Assembly (NCBI RefSeq): GCF_016612535.1
Contig: NZ_JAENXS010000002.1
Location: 992,001-1,056,000, forward strand
DNA from: Bradyrhizobium diazoefficiens
GTDB lineage: Bacteria > Pseudomonadota > Alphaproteobacteria > Rhizobiales > Xanthobacteraceae
DNA length: 64,000 bases
Direction: 5' to 3'
Shown: piece by piece, positions 53,070 to 61,993 of the stretch
How positions within the stretch are numbered: position 1 is the first letter of the stretch
Layout: the number at the start of each line of letters is the position of its first letter
The notes under the pieces: model-generated
What the model saw: the letters and a program-made list of their open reading frames with translations, nothing else
Databases searched by the model: none
Told to the model about the DNA's origin: nothing
Position numbers and translations under genes: made by a program

Positions 53070-54290
53070 TCACGCCGCCACCGGCGCCGGCTCGCCCTGC
53101 GGCTTCGGGAACGGGCGGAAATTCATCGCCATCAGGAACGCGCCGAGGCCCATCGCCCAGGAGCCTATATAGAGCCAAGCATAGCTGGAGAACGCGTCAT
53201 AGATCAGGCCGCCGGCCAGCGGGCCGGTCGCCATGCCGAGGCTGCCGGCCATCGCGGTGCCGCCGATCATGGTGCCCATCATCCGCAGCGGAAAGTTTTC
53301 GCGGATGATCACCGCATAGAGCGGCATGGTCCCGGCATAGATGAAGCCGAAGATGGCCGCGACCGCGTAGAAAGTCGTGAGCTGATGGGCGAAGACATAA
53401 GCGAGCGCGCCGAAGGCTTGCGCGAGCAGGCCCGAGACGAGCACGCGCTTGGCGCCGAAACGATCGCCCATCAGACCGAAGGCAATGCGGCCGCCGAGAC
53501 CCGCAAGGCCTTCGACACTGTAGATCGTCACCGCCGCGATCAGCGGGATGCCGCAGCTCACGGCATAGCTGACGGTGTGGATGATCGGGCCGGAATGGGT
53601 GGCGCAGCAGAAGAAGTTCGTGGCGAGCAGGATCAGGAATTGCGGCGAGCGCAGCGCTTCGCCCCTCGACATCTCGACCCGTGGCGCGCCTGCATTTGAC
53701 GGCGCGGCCGGCGGATGCGCGAGCGCCGGCGGGCGACGGACCAGGAGCGCGACCGGGATCATGATGGCGCCGACCACCAGCGCCACGATCTGCATCGCGG
53801 TGCGCCAGTCATGGTTGGACACCAGCCAGGCCGCGAGCGGCGCCATCGTCATCGGCGCAACCCCCATGCCGGCCGACACCAGCGACACCGCGAGGCCGCG
53901 ATGGGTGTCGAACCAGCCGGTGACCGTCGCCATCATCGGCGCGAAGATCGCCGCGCAGGAGGCGCCGACCAGGAGGCCAAAGACGAACTGGAACACGATC
54001 AGCGAGGTCGCATGGCTCGCGGCGAACAGGCTGAGCGACAGCACGATCGATCCCGTCAGCACCACCGGCAGCGGCCCGAACTTATCCGTCAGCGTTCCCC
54101 ACGCCATGCTGGTCAAGGCCATCGCCAGGAAGCCGATCGTCATCGCGCCGGAGATGCCGGTCACCGACCAGCCGGTGTCCTTGGCGATCGGCTGAAGGAA
54201 CACCGGCAGCGAAAACATGCCGCCGATGGCGACGCAGCCGAGCAGGCCGCCGGCGGCGACGATCACCCAGCGATAAGAGGAAGCGGTCAT
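53070..54290 (-). CDS. MFS transporter (oxalate/formate antiporter or MCT-like)
   Basis: The 406-residue protein has 12 predicted spans. The loop motif AWGTLTDKFGPLPVV lies between spans 2 and 3, with a related RIAFGLMGDRFGAKRVLVSG in the second half. It resembles the monocarboxylate/oxalate-formate branch, including GWFDTHRGLAVSLVSAGMG. The substrate is unknown. It is a single gene converging on the ester cyclase. Confidence 0.88.
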   Translation of the reverse strand: MTASSYRWVIVAAGGLLGCVAIGGMFSLPVFLQPIAKDTGWSVTGISGAMTIGFLAMALTSMAWGTLTDKFGPLPVVLTGSIVLSLSLFAASHATSLIVFQFVFGLLVGASCAAIFAPMMATVTGWFDTHRGLAVSLVSAGMGVAPMTMAPLAAWLVSNHDWRTAMQIVALVVGAIMIPVALLVRRPPALAHPPAAPSNAGAPRVEMSRGEALRSPQFLILLATNFFCCATHSGPIIHTVSYAVSCGIPLIAAVTIYSVEGLAGLGGRIAFGLMGDRFGAKRVLVSGLLAQAFGALAYVFAHQLTTFYAVAAIFGFIYAGTMPLYAVIIRENFPLRMMGTMIGGTAMAGSLGMATGPLAGGLIYDAFSSYAWLYIGSWAMGLGAFLMAMNFRPFPKPQGEPAPVAA

Positions 54291-54389
54291 TTTTGTCTCC
54301 CGTCAGGTCTGTCTGGGTGGAAGACGAATGGGAACGGCGAAAGCAGACAGGTCTTGCGCTATTTTTTAAGGCAGGCTTATGCAACCCGC

Positions 54390-54537
54390 CAACAAAATGT
54401 CGAAAACAACCCCATGCACAGTAGCCGGCCGCAGCGGGATCAATGACTTACGATGCACGTCGCTTGAGATGCCAAACCGTCAAGATTCCGAGCCGCGATT
54501 TGACACGTCGGGCAAAACACCGGCACGATGTCACCAT
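54390..54537. repeat. Dispersed intergenic repeat, family A, copy 2
   Basis: This shares two blocks with 9230-9348: GAAAACAACCCCATGCACAG, and 54496-54537 around GTCGGGCAAAACACCGGCA. The spacer between blocks is about 30 bases longer than in copy 1. It fills much of the 263-base gap between the MFS and SNF2 genes; the rest (54291-54389) should hold the MFS promoter. Confidence 0.75.
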
Positions 54538-54553
54538 CCCGCCAACCCGATCG

Positions 54554-57500
54554 CTACGCGTCGAACAGCGCGTTCACATCGCCCTCCGTGAGGGCCGACG
54601 CGATCCCGCCGTCGCGATCGAACAGGCCGTCGGCGAGCGCGCGCTTTCTGGCCTTGAGCTCGTCCATCTTTTCCTCGATCGTCCCGGCGGCCACCAGCCT
54701 GTAGACGAAGACGGCCTTGTCCTGTCCGATCCGATAGGCCCGATCGATTGCCTGTTCCTCGACCGCGGGATTCCACCAGGGATCGAAAATGATGACGGTA
54801 TCTGCGGCGGTGAGATTGAGGCCGACACCGCCTGCCTTCAGGCTGATCAGGAAGACCTCCGCCGAACCGTCCTGAAAGGCTTCGATCGCCGTCTTCCGGT
54901 CTTTGGTTTGGCCGGTGAGAAGACTGTAGCGCAGACCGCCCGCGTCGAACCGTTTCCGGATCAGATCGAGCATGGAGGTGAACTGCGAGAAGATGATGAT
55001 CTTGCGCCCCTCACTCAGCAGCTCCCCCACCATTTCGATCAGACGATCGAGCTTGGCCGATGGCCGTTCGACGCCATCGTCCAGTTTCAGCAACGCAGGA
55101 TCGCAACAGGCCTGCCGCATCCGGAGCAGAGCTTCGAGCACCACGATATGGCTCTTGGCGAGGCCGCGCTTTGCGATGGCCTCGCGAACCTTGCGCGACA
55201 TCGTGAGCCGTATCGAATCGTAGAGATCGCGTTGCGGTCCTTCCAGCACGATGGTCTCCACCATCTCGCTCTTGGCGGGCAGTTCCGTCGCCACTTCCGT
55301 CTTGGTCCGGCGCAACAGAAACGGCTTGACGCGCTGCGCCAGGGCGGCGGTCCGCACCTTGTCGGCCCGCTTCTCGATCGGCGTGCGCCACTGGCGCGAA
55401 AAGGCTGCCTTGTCGCCGAGATAGCCCGGGTTGGCAAAGCTCATGATCGACCAGAGTTCGCCGAGGTGATTTTCCATCGGCGTGCCCGTGAGACAGAAGC
55501 GGTGCTGCGCCTTCGTCTCGCGCAGCCACCGCGTGGTGACAGCATCGGGGTTCTTGACCGTCTGCGCCTCGTCAAGCACCGCCATGTGCCACTCCCGCGC
55601 CAGCAGGATTTCGCGATCCCTTGCGATCAGCGGATATGTCGTCAGAACGAGATCATGCTCGGCGATGGCGGCAAACTTGTGCTTGCGATCCGCCCCGTGC
55701 AGGACGAGCACTTTCAGGTCGGGCGCAAACTTCTGCGCCTCGGCAGACCAGTTCGTCATCAGGCTGGTCGGCGCGACGACCAGCACGGGATTGGCGAGGT
55801 GACCTCGCGCCTTCTCCAGCGCGATCATGGCCAGGATCTGGACGGTCTTGCCCAACCCCATATCGTCGGCGAGGACCCCGCCCAACCCGCTCTCGCGGAG
55901 CAGATCGAGCCATGCCACGCCCTGCGCCTGATAGGGCCGAAGCGTGGCACGAAAGGTTGGCGGCAGCTCCGGCACGGTCAACCCGCGCGCCTGAAGCAGG
56001 CCCGCGAGGCGACGGAGATTGTCGGCGCCCCGAAAGGTGAAATGTTCGTTCTCGACGCCGAGCAGCGGAACGATGTCCGCGCGCGACAGTCTGATCTTCC
56101 TCGAGGCGTCCTCGAAGACGCCACTCAACCGCAGGCCATGCAGCGCCAGCACGAGTGGCAGGAAGCGATCGGCAGCCAGCGCGAGATGCCGGCCGTCGGC
56201 AAGCGGCAGAAGGAAACGTTCGCCCCTCTCGGCGAGTTGCGTCAACGCTTCGGGATTGAAGCCGGATGCCGAAACCAGCGCGGCCAGGAGCGGCGCGAGA
56301 TCGCGCCGCTCGCCGTCGATCTCGATGCCGAGTGCCAGCTCGAACCAGTCGATGCCGCTGGACTCCAGCACCGCATCGAAGTCACCCGAGGAGTCCGCCA
56401 AGCGAAACGGAAAATCGTCGTCGACCAGGATCTCGAAACCTTCCGACCGCAGCTGCTCGGCGCGCAGCGCGAGAAAGTCGAACCAGCCGCGCTGGTCGCT
56501 CACCGTGAAATCCATGGCATGGCGGTAGTCGAGCATCGGAAGCGCCGACCTAGCGTCGGCGAGACCGATGTCGGCCAGGCGCTTGCGTGCCTGCTTCTCC
56601 TTCGCCAGGCGGCGTGCGATCGCATAGACCTGCCCGCCTTGAAACAGCTCCAGCCGGCTCGCTCGCTGGCTCGGATCGATGTCGAACGCACCATAGCGGA
56701 AGCCGAGGCTGGCCACGCCGGCGGGGCCGGTCTGTTCGGTCTTGTTGCGATAATAATAATAGCTTGCGCCGACATGTCCGAGCTTCAGCCGCAGCACGGG
56801 ACGCGGATCCTCATCGATCGGCACCGCGGCCACGGGAGGCACCGGCAGCAGGCCGTGGTGAAGCTCGGGCAGCCTTTGGCTCAGGCGGCGCGACACCTCT
56901 TCGAGCTGCGCGCGGGGAATGGCAGGTGCAGCGAGGAATTGGCAGGCAAGCCGCGGCGGCAGGCCGAGCTGCACGGGCCCGATCACGCCATTGGCTTCGT
57001 CGACATAGACCGGCGGTTCGGCATTGAGTGCGACGGCCCCTGACATGACAAGGTGTGGTGCAACCCCACGCCCGGCGCCCGGTTGCCATTCGATCCGGCC
57101 CTCGCGCGCCTCGCCCCAGCTCAACGGCGCCCGCTTGTGGTCGCGCCAGAATGCGCGGCCCGTGGCGACAATGCGGCGCAGCAGCTCTTCCGTATGTGGC
57201 CCCTGGTCGTAATAGCCGCGGAAAGTGGCTTTCACCGCAGTCACGATATCGACGTCGACATCACGGAAGTATTTCGGCGCCCGTTCCGGCTTGAATTCGT
57301 ACGGGCTCGGACTGCTGTAATTGTCGGCATAGTCGCCGCCCTTGCGCAACCGAACCGATCGCAGAGACACCGCCAGATAGGGCCTCGCCTCGTCCGAAGG
57401 TTGCAGGCAATACAGCAATCGCTGGCTCTCGTCCGCGGCAGAGTCGCTGCTCCGCGCCGCACGGCCGACGCTGTCGATCCAGCTATCGACCTCAAAACCC

Positions 57501-57916
57501 AGCACCGGCGGAGCAGACGGCGCCTGCGCCTTGGCAGGTTTGGGGACCGGCGGGGGGCGCACGGGCACGGGCGCCAACACCGAAGTAGCCTTGCCGCTCA
57601 GCGCCTCGAGCACCGTTGCCGCGACATGCTTGCAGTTGAAGGCCATCGGACAACTGCAATCGCCGTCCAAATCGGTGAGCCTGCCGCCCTCGAACTCCAA
57701 GGCGATGTCGACGCGGTATTTCTGCGACTCGCTGCCCCGCACCTGGGAACTGACGTGGGTCAGGTCGTCGCTGACCTCCACGCCAGAGACGCGGCCCTGC
57801 GCCTGATAGGCGTGGGCCTTCTCCATCGCCGCCCGGCTGAAGTAACTGTAGATTTCCTTGCGCTTGAGAACGTCCGAGAGCACGTGCAGCGATTTCCAAT
57901 ATAAGGCGTGCAGCAT
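54554..57916 (-). CDS. SNF2-family helicase with N-terminal SWIM zinc finger
   Basis: The 1120-residue protein from ATG 57916 (MLHALYWKSLHVLSDVLKRK) has a SWIM zinc finger with C87, C89, C95 and H97 (CSCPMAFNCKH). A long middle region precedes a SNF2 ATPase: Walker A in DDMGLGKTVQ, DEAQ in LDEAQTVKN, GTPMENHLGELWSI, and the helicase C-terminal motifs GVGLNLTAADTVI, PWWNPAVEEQAIDRAYRIGQ. Bacterial SWIM-SNF2 proteins of this size are thought to remodel protein-DNA or RNA polymerase complexes (RapA/HepA-like); the actual target is unknown. Confidence 0.93.
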   Translation of the reverse strand: MLHALYWKSLHVLSDVLKRKEIYSYFSRAAMEKAHAYQAQGRVSGVEVSDDLTHVSSQVRGSESQKYRVDIALEFEGGRLTDLDGDCSCPMAFNCKHVAATVLEALSGKATSVLAPVPVRPPPVPKPAKAQAPSAPPVLGFEVDSWIDSVGRAARSSDSAADESQRLLYCLQPSDEARPYLAVSLRSVRLRKGGDYADNYSSPSPYEFKPERAPKYFRDVDVDIVTAVKATFRGYYDQGPHTEELLRRIVATGRAFWRDHKRAPLSWGEAREGRIEWQPGAGRGVAPHLVMSGAVALNAEPPVYVDEANGVIGPVQLGLPPRLACQFLAAPAIPRAQLEEVSRRLSQRLPELHHGLLPVPPVAAVPIDEDPRPVLRLKLGHVGASYYYYRNKTEQTGPAGVASLGFRYGAFDIDPSQRASRLELFQGGQVYAIARRLAKEKQARKRLADIGLADARSALPMLDYRHAMDFTVSDQRGWFDFLALRAEQLRSEGFEILVDDDFPFRLADSSGDFDAVLESSGIDWFELALGIEIDGERRDLAPLLAALVSASGFNPEALTQLAERGERFLLPLADGRHLALAADRFLPLVLALHGLRLSGVFEDASRKIRLSRADIVPLLGVENEHFTFRGADNLRRLAGLLQARGLTVPELPPTFRATLRPYQAQGVAWLDLLRESGLGGVLADDMGLGKTVQILAMIALEKARGHLANPVLVVAPTSLMTNWSAEAQKFAPDLKVLVLHGADRKHKFAAIAEHDLVLTTYPLIARDREILLAREWHMAVLDEAQTVKNPDAVTTRWLRETKAQHRFCLTGTPMENHLGELWSIMSFANPGYLGDKAAFSRQWRTPIEKRADKVRTAALAQRVKPFLLRRTKTEVATELPAKSEMVETIVLEGPQRDLYDSIRLTMSRKVREAIAKRGLAKSHIVVLEALLRMRQACCDPALLKLDDGVERPSAKLDRLIEMVGELLSEGRKIIIFSQFTSMLDLIRKRFDAGGLRYSLLTGQTKDRKTAIEAFQDGSAEVFLISLKAGGVGLNLTAADTVIIFDPWWNPAVEEQAIDRAYRIGQDKAVFVYRLVAAGTIEEKMDELKARKRALADGLFDRDGGIASALTEGDVNALFDA

Positions 57917-58017
57917 AGCCGTTTCGACGAGGCCATTGTAGCCGGTTCGGGGCGGATACCCCTGGCGTCCCCCATTCCGTCCACCTAAATCTGGCAGATA
58001 TGCTCCGGGAACAGCCC

Positions 58018-58476
58018 ATGCCAAAAATCGACGTTACCGCCGTCCCGGCCCGTAAGGGCACCGGCTATCCCGCGCCGTTCGACGCCCCTTGCGCGGATCG
58101 CATCCGCAAGCGGCTCGGCAATGCCGGAGGCCTCAAGGATTTCGGCGTCAACCTCATGCGCCTGCCGCCGGGCAATTGGTCGAGCCAGCGGCACTGGCAC
58201 TCGCATGAGGACGAATTCGTCTATCTGCTCGAAGGCGAAGTGGTGCTGATCGAAGACGAATGCGAGACCGTGCTGCGCGCGGGCGATTGCGCCGCCTTCC
58301 CGAAAAACAGCGGCAATGGCCATCACATGATCAACCGGTCGGATGCGGCCGCGGTCTATCTCGAAATCGGATCGCGCTCGCCTGACGACCTTATCACCTG
58401 CTCGGACATCGACATGAAGAGCCCCGCTTCCGACGGCCGGTTTCTGCACAAGGACGGCACGCCCTATTCGGGATGA
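58018..58476 (+). CDS. Cupin domain protein
   Basis: The 152-residue protein has the double cupin motifs: GNWSSQRHWHSHEDEFVYLLEGE with HWHSHxDE metal ligands, and GDCAAFPKNSGNGHHMIN. ATG 58018 (MPKIDVTAVPARKGTGYP) is preferred to the start six codons earlier. It is probably a metal-binding small-molecule enzyme or sensor. It is divergent from the SNF2 gene, about 100 bases apart. Confidence 0.87.
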   Translation: MPKIDVTAVPARKGTGYPAPFDAPCADRIRKRLGNAGGLKDFGVNLMRLPPGNWSSQRHWHSHEDEFVYLLEGEVVLIEDECETVLRAGDCAAFPKNSGNGHHMINRSDAAAVYLEIGSRSPDDLITCSDIDMKSPASDGRFLHKDGTPYSG

Positions 58477-58487
58477 CGCCCAAGCCC

Positions 58488-59066
58488 TCACATGGCTGCG
58501 CCGCGCCGCCAGTCGCTGACGGTGAGCCATAGCGCCGAGACCAGGAAGTAGAGCGCGCCGACCGCGACATAGCCCGCGACATTCGCGATCGATGGAACCG
58601 CAGGCGTTGTGGCTTGAAAGATGAAGAAGCCGCCTGCAAGCGCCGACTGGGCTCCGCTGAGCACCATGGCCCATTGCGCGCCAAAACTTTTCCAGCGCCG
58701 GATGGCCGTCCCCAGCTGAAGCAATCCGGATAGGATTGCCCATGCACCGAAGATTCCGAGCACCCGGTTCATGTTCGTCTGCAAGGCGACAATCACCGCA
58801 ATTGTGGTCGCCAGGCTAGCCAGGACGTTCAGTGCCTGCGTGCGATTTTGATGGAGGCCGCCGCTGCGCAAGGCGTCGAGGAAATTGGCCGCGGCGTCCC
58901 ATGCCGGATAGAGCACGAGCAAGGCGCCCGCGATCGCCGGAGACGACGGCGCGATGGCAAACGCAGCTACCACCCAGGCAACGGAGAATGCCACGCGGAG
59001 GAAGTAGTATTGTTTGAGCCATTGCTCGCGATCGTTGCGAACGAGGTTCACTTGATAGTCAGCCAT
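58488..59066 (-). CDS. Six-span hypothetical membrane protein (DUF308-like)
   Basis: The 192-residue protein has about six hydrophobic spans in pairs (VAFSVAWVVAAFAIAPSSPA onward, LFLVSALWL-type end), resembling DUF308/HdeD-like proteins. ATG 59066 is chosen (MADYQVNLVRNDREQW). A palindromic site at 59081-59096 lies directly upstream and matches one in front of the TetR gene, so it is probably TetR-controlled. The function is unknown. Confidence 0.7.
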   Translation of the reverse strand: MADYQVNLVRNDREQWLKQYYFLRVAFSVAWVVAAFAIAPSSPAIAGALLVLYPAWDAAANFLDALRSGGLHQNRTQALNVLASLATTIAVIVALQTNMNRVLGIFGAWAILSGLLQLGTAIRRWKSFGAQWAMVLSGAQSALAGGFFIFQATTPAVPSIANVAGYVAVGALYFLVSALWLTVSDWRRGAAM

Positions 59067-59080
59067 TGTCTTCACTCCTT

Positions 59081-59096
59081 TACCTACTAGTTGGTA
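59081..59096. promoter_or_regulatory. TetR operator candidate, membrane protein gene
   Basis: TACCTACTAGTTGGTA is a near-perfect 8+8 inverted repeat (one mismatch) 15 bases upstream of the membrane protein start. It shares 13 of 16 positions with the site at 59760-59775. Confidence 0.6.
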
Positions 59097-59165
59097 GCTT
59101 TCGACAGCAAGACGCCTTCCACCCCCGATGCCTCCGGGATGCCGTTGTGGTCTCGCCGATGTCTC

Positions 59166-59750
59166 TCAGTGCTTCGTGGACAGCCGCTCCAGCAGCGGCG
59201 CGGTAATCACACCGAACATTTTGGGATCACCATAGGCGCGCGCCGACAGCATCGCGCCGTGAATGGTCGCCATGAATCCCTCAGCCTCGATCCTGGCCGT
59301 GCCGGAAAGTTTGAGCTGCCCCTTCCGCTTGCCGCGTTCCATCACCGAATTCAGCCAAGATGCGAGGAAACGGAAGTGCGCACGCACTTCGAGCGCCACC
59401 TCCTCCGGCAGGATCGGAAGCTCGCTGGCCAGCATCGCGCACACGCAGAAGGGCGCCGTCGCATCGGTGATGCACGCCTCCCAATAGGCAACGTAATTTT
59501 CGAGCTGCGCGCGCGGGTCCGCGATATTGCGCTCGAGCGCGGACAGTCCCGCCTCCGCTTCCTCGCGGTAGCGCGCCACGAGGGTGCGAACCAAATCGAC
59601 CTTGCTGGCGAAATGGTGGTGGATGCTCGGCTTGCGGATGCCGACGACTTCGGCCACGTCGGCATAGCTGAAGCCGTTGTAGCCGCCCGCGATGATCAAG
59701 GAGCGCGCGCAGGCCAGAATGTCGTCGGCGGTCGAGGAAACGTTGGTCAT
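59166..59750 (-). CDS. TetR/AcrR family transcriptional regulator
   Basis: The 194-residue protein has an N-terminal HTH (ILACARSLIIAGGYNGFSYA, then VAEVVGIRKPSIHHHFASKV) and an all-helical ligand domain with cysteines in APFCVCAML that could sense electrophiles, as in NemR-like regulators. It lies upstream of the membrane protein gene on the same strand, and both have a TACC...GGTA palindrome in front. Confidence 0.9.
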   Translation of the reverse strand: MTNVSSTADDILACARSLIIAGGYNGFSYADVAEVVGIRKPSIHHHFASKVDLVRTLVARYREEAEAGLSALERNIADPRAQLENYVAYWEACITDATAPFCVCAMLASELPILPEEVALEVRAHFRFLASWLNSVMERGKRKGQLKLSGTARIEAEGFMATIHGAMLSARAYGDPKMFGVITAPLLERLSTKH

Positions 59751-59759
59751 GACGTTAGC

Positions 59760-59775
59760 TACCTTCCAGTTGGTA
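59760..59775. promoter_or_regulatory. TetR operator candidate, autoregulatory
   Basis: TACCTTCCAGTTGGTA lies nine bases upstream of the TetR start codon. The half-site AGTTGGTA is identical to that at 59089-59096. It could serve both the TetR gene and the divergent deformylase-like gene starting at 59826. Confidence 0.55.
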
Positions 59776-59825
59776 GGTCGTCAAGAACGGGATGCTTCAA
59801 CCATCCGTGAGTGGTAGGAGCCTGC

Positions 59826-60323
59826 ATGACCATTTGCCCGATCGTCCGCTATCCCGACCGCCGCCTCGCGATCCCGGCCCGCCCCGTCACCGCATTCGAC
59901 GATGGCCTGCGCAAGCTTGCGAGCGACCTGCTGGACACGATGCGCGCCGCGCCCGGCATCGGCATCACGGCGCCGCATATCGGCCTGCCCTTGCGCGTCG
60001 TCGTGCTCGAGCTCGACGCCACCAATGGCGCGCGCACCTACGTCAACCCGGAGATCATATGGGCCTCAGACGAGATGATCATGCACCGCGAGGGCAGCGT
60101 CTCGATGCCCGGCGTCAACGACGAGGTGCAGCGCCACGCGCGCGTGCGGATCAGCTACAGGGATCTCGACGGCAACACGCAAAGCGAGGAATCGGACGGC
60201 CTGCGCGCCGTCTGCCACCAACACGAGATCGATCAGCTCGACGGCATGTTCTGGATCCAGCGGCTGTCGCGGCTGAAGCGGGAGCGGCTGGTCAAGAAGT
60301 TCGAGAAGATGGCGCGGGATTGA
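59826..60323 (+). CDS. Peptide deformylase-like protein lacking two metal ligands
   Basis: The 165-residue protein has the deformylase fold order. Motif 1 is GIGITAPHIG (residues 44-53; normally GxGLAAxQ). Motif 2 reads EGSVSMPG (E89-G96), Ser replacing the metal-binding Cys of EGCLS. Motif 3 reads HEIDQLDG (H133-G140), Gln replacing the second His of HExxH. Only one of the three iron/zinc ligands remains. Housekeeping deformylation is therefore unlikely, and another role or a different metal site is implied. ATG 59826 has a GGAG site. The TetR palindrome upstream may control it. Confidence 0.85.
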   Translation: MTICPIVRYPDRRLAIPARPVTAFDDGLRKLASDLLDTMRAAPGIGITAPHIGLPLRVVVLELDATNGARTYVNPEIIWASDEMIMHREGSVSMPGVNDEVQRHARVRISYRDLDGNTQSEESDGLRAVCHQHEIDQLDGMFWIQRLSRLKRERLVKKFEKMARD

Positions 60324-60446
60324 GCGAGACACCGCAGCGGAAGAGCGTGACCGCTTTCACTTGCGTGCCTTTCCCTATGATGCGAGGAACGCGCGCGCAC
60401 CGGCCGCAGGGCAACGTCGGAGCTCCGCGACAGCGAGGACAAGCAG

Positions 60447-60956
60447 GTGACCCGCTCCCCCACCATGATCGCGTCATGCGCCTGCGGCCGCGTCAAACTC
60501 GGGGCGTTCGGCCGGCCGATCGTTAGCGCGGCCTGCTATTGCGACGACTGCCGGACGGCGGCCGATCAGATCGAAGCTCTCCCCAATGCCAGCGCCGTGC
60601 GCGATCCCGACGGCGGCACGGCCTACATCCTCTATCGAAAAGACCGCTTCGAATGCTCTGAGGGAGCTGAACTGCTGAGGCCGTACAAGCTCAAGGAGAC
60701 TTCTCCAACCAACAGGGTTGTCGCGACCTGTTGCAATTCGGCAATGTTCGTGAATTTCGATCGAGGCCCGCACTGGGTCTCGGCCTACCGCGCGCGATTT
60801 CGCGGAGAACTCCCGCCCCTCCAGCACCGGATTTGCACAAAGTTCAAGCCGGACGGCGTCGTCCTTCCCGACGACGTTCCAAGCCACCGAAGCTATCCTT
60901 CAGGCCTCATCGTGAAGCTTCTCGCATCGCGCATCGCAATAGCGCTGGGGCGATAG
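60447..60956 (+). CDS. GFA/CENP-V-like zinc-binding protein
   Basis: From GTG 60447 the product has 169 residues with GFA-type ligands: CACG (SCACGRVKLGAFG), CYCDDCRTAADQ and a later ATCCNSAMF. A GAGGA site precedes GTG 60447; ATG 60465 is an alternative. It is longer at the C-terminus than the GFA protein at 8784-9152 and belongs to a different subgroup. Catalytic activity is unproven. Confidence 0.75.
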   Translation: MTRSPTMIASCACGRVKLGAFGRPIVSAACYCDDCRTAADQIEALPNASAVRDPDGGTAYILYRKDRFECSEGAELLRPYKLKETSPTNRVVATCCNSAMFVNFDRGPHWVSAYRARFRGELPPLQHRICTKFKPDGVVLPDDVPSHRSYPSGLIVKLLASRIAIALGR

Positions 60957-60957
60957 G

Positions 60958-61764
60958 TCAGAGGGCACCGAGTTTGTAGTTCATGCCGATCCTGACCGTG
61001 TCCATCTTGAAGCTTGTGGTCGAGGTGATTGCGCCGCCCGGGACGTTGGGATCGGTTGCCGTAAAGCTGCGGCTGCCGAGATCGATATGGAGATACTCGG
61101 CCTTGACCGTCCATGCTGGCGCCACGGCGTACTCCGCGCCGGCGCCGATCGTCCAACCGACCGACGTTCCATCCGCAGACCCGGTGGAGCAATAAATAGA
61201 GAGGAACCCGCAACCAGCCACATTCAGCGTCGTGACCGTCGTTTTGACGGCACCATAGGCAACGCCGCCTGTTCCGTAGAGCAGGAGGCTATTCGTCGGC
61301 AGAAAACCGAGACGACCACGCAACGTCCCGAACCAGTCGAGCTTTGTGTCGACAGTCGTGGCGAGTATTCCGCCGATGTAGAAATTGCCGGTGGCGGTGT
61401 CCGACTTGCGCAATCCGGCAAAAGACAGGTCCGTTTCCAGGCCGGCGACGATGTTGCCGGACTGAAAATTGTATCCCATCTGGCCGCCACCCACGAAACC
61501 ATTGAGGTGCGATGCCGCCGGCGCCGGCGCACAATTGCTCGAAACGCAGAGGGGATCCGCCAGGAAACCGGCTTCAGTGGCGTTCGGCACCACGCTGGTC
61601 GGCGCATGGCCGAACCCATAGCCGGCGTTGGCGCCGAAATAGAAGCCCGTCCAGTTGTAAGACGGCGCGTAGACCGGTGCTTTGGCCGGCATGTCGGCGG
61701 CGAAGGCCGGACCAGCAAGGCTCAGAGCCGTGGCACCGAGTAGAATGGCGATGGTCTCGCGCAT
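60958..61764 (-). CDS. Outer membrane beta-barrel protein (Omp25/RopB-like)
   Basis: The 268-residue protein has a signal peptide (MRETIAILLGATALSLAGPAFA-AD), then a Pro/Ala link and the typical NWTGFYFGANAGYGFG opening strand. An eight-strand barrel pattern follows, with GGQMGYNFQSGNIVAGLETDL and YAVAPAWTVKAEYLHIDLGS. The C-terminus is KLGAL rather than ending in Phe. The open frame to 62331 is antisense to the AraC gene and is rejected. Relatives are abundant rhizobial outer membrane proteins. Confidence 0.9.
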   Translation of the reverse strand: MRETIAILLGATALSLAGPAFAADMPAKAPVYAPSYNWTGFYFGANAGYGFGHAPTSVVPNATEAGFLADPLCVSSNCAPAPAASHLNGFVGGGQMGYNFQSGNIVAGLETDLSFAGLRKSDTATGNFYIGGILATTVDTKLDWFGTLRGRLGFLPTNSLLLYGTGGVAYGAVKTTVTTLNVAGCGFLSIYCSTGSADGTSVGWTIGAGAEYAVAPAWTVKAEYLHIDLGSRSFTATDPNVPGGAITSTTSFKMDTVRIGMNYKLGAL

Positions 61765-61993
61765 TGCGTCTCCATGTGTATTGTTATGGCTTGTCGTCAG
61801 GTGTGCAGACGCGAGCAGCGGGCCAAGCTTTCGATTCTGCAACATCGAGCTAGCCAGCCTTCTAGCCAGCCTTGCCGGGCTGGTCTTGGACCATGCGGAA
61901 AAGCAGCAGGACTCAGCGGAAATCGTAAAACTTAAATTGTCCTGTTGCCGGAATGCCGCATGAGTTAGGGTGACGCATGACAGACGTATTTTG

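Noticed and set aside
54443..57043. 866-codon forward frame
   Set aside because: It lies entirely opposite the SNF2 helicase, starts in repeat A and shows no recognisable motif.
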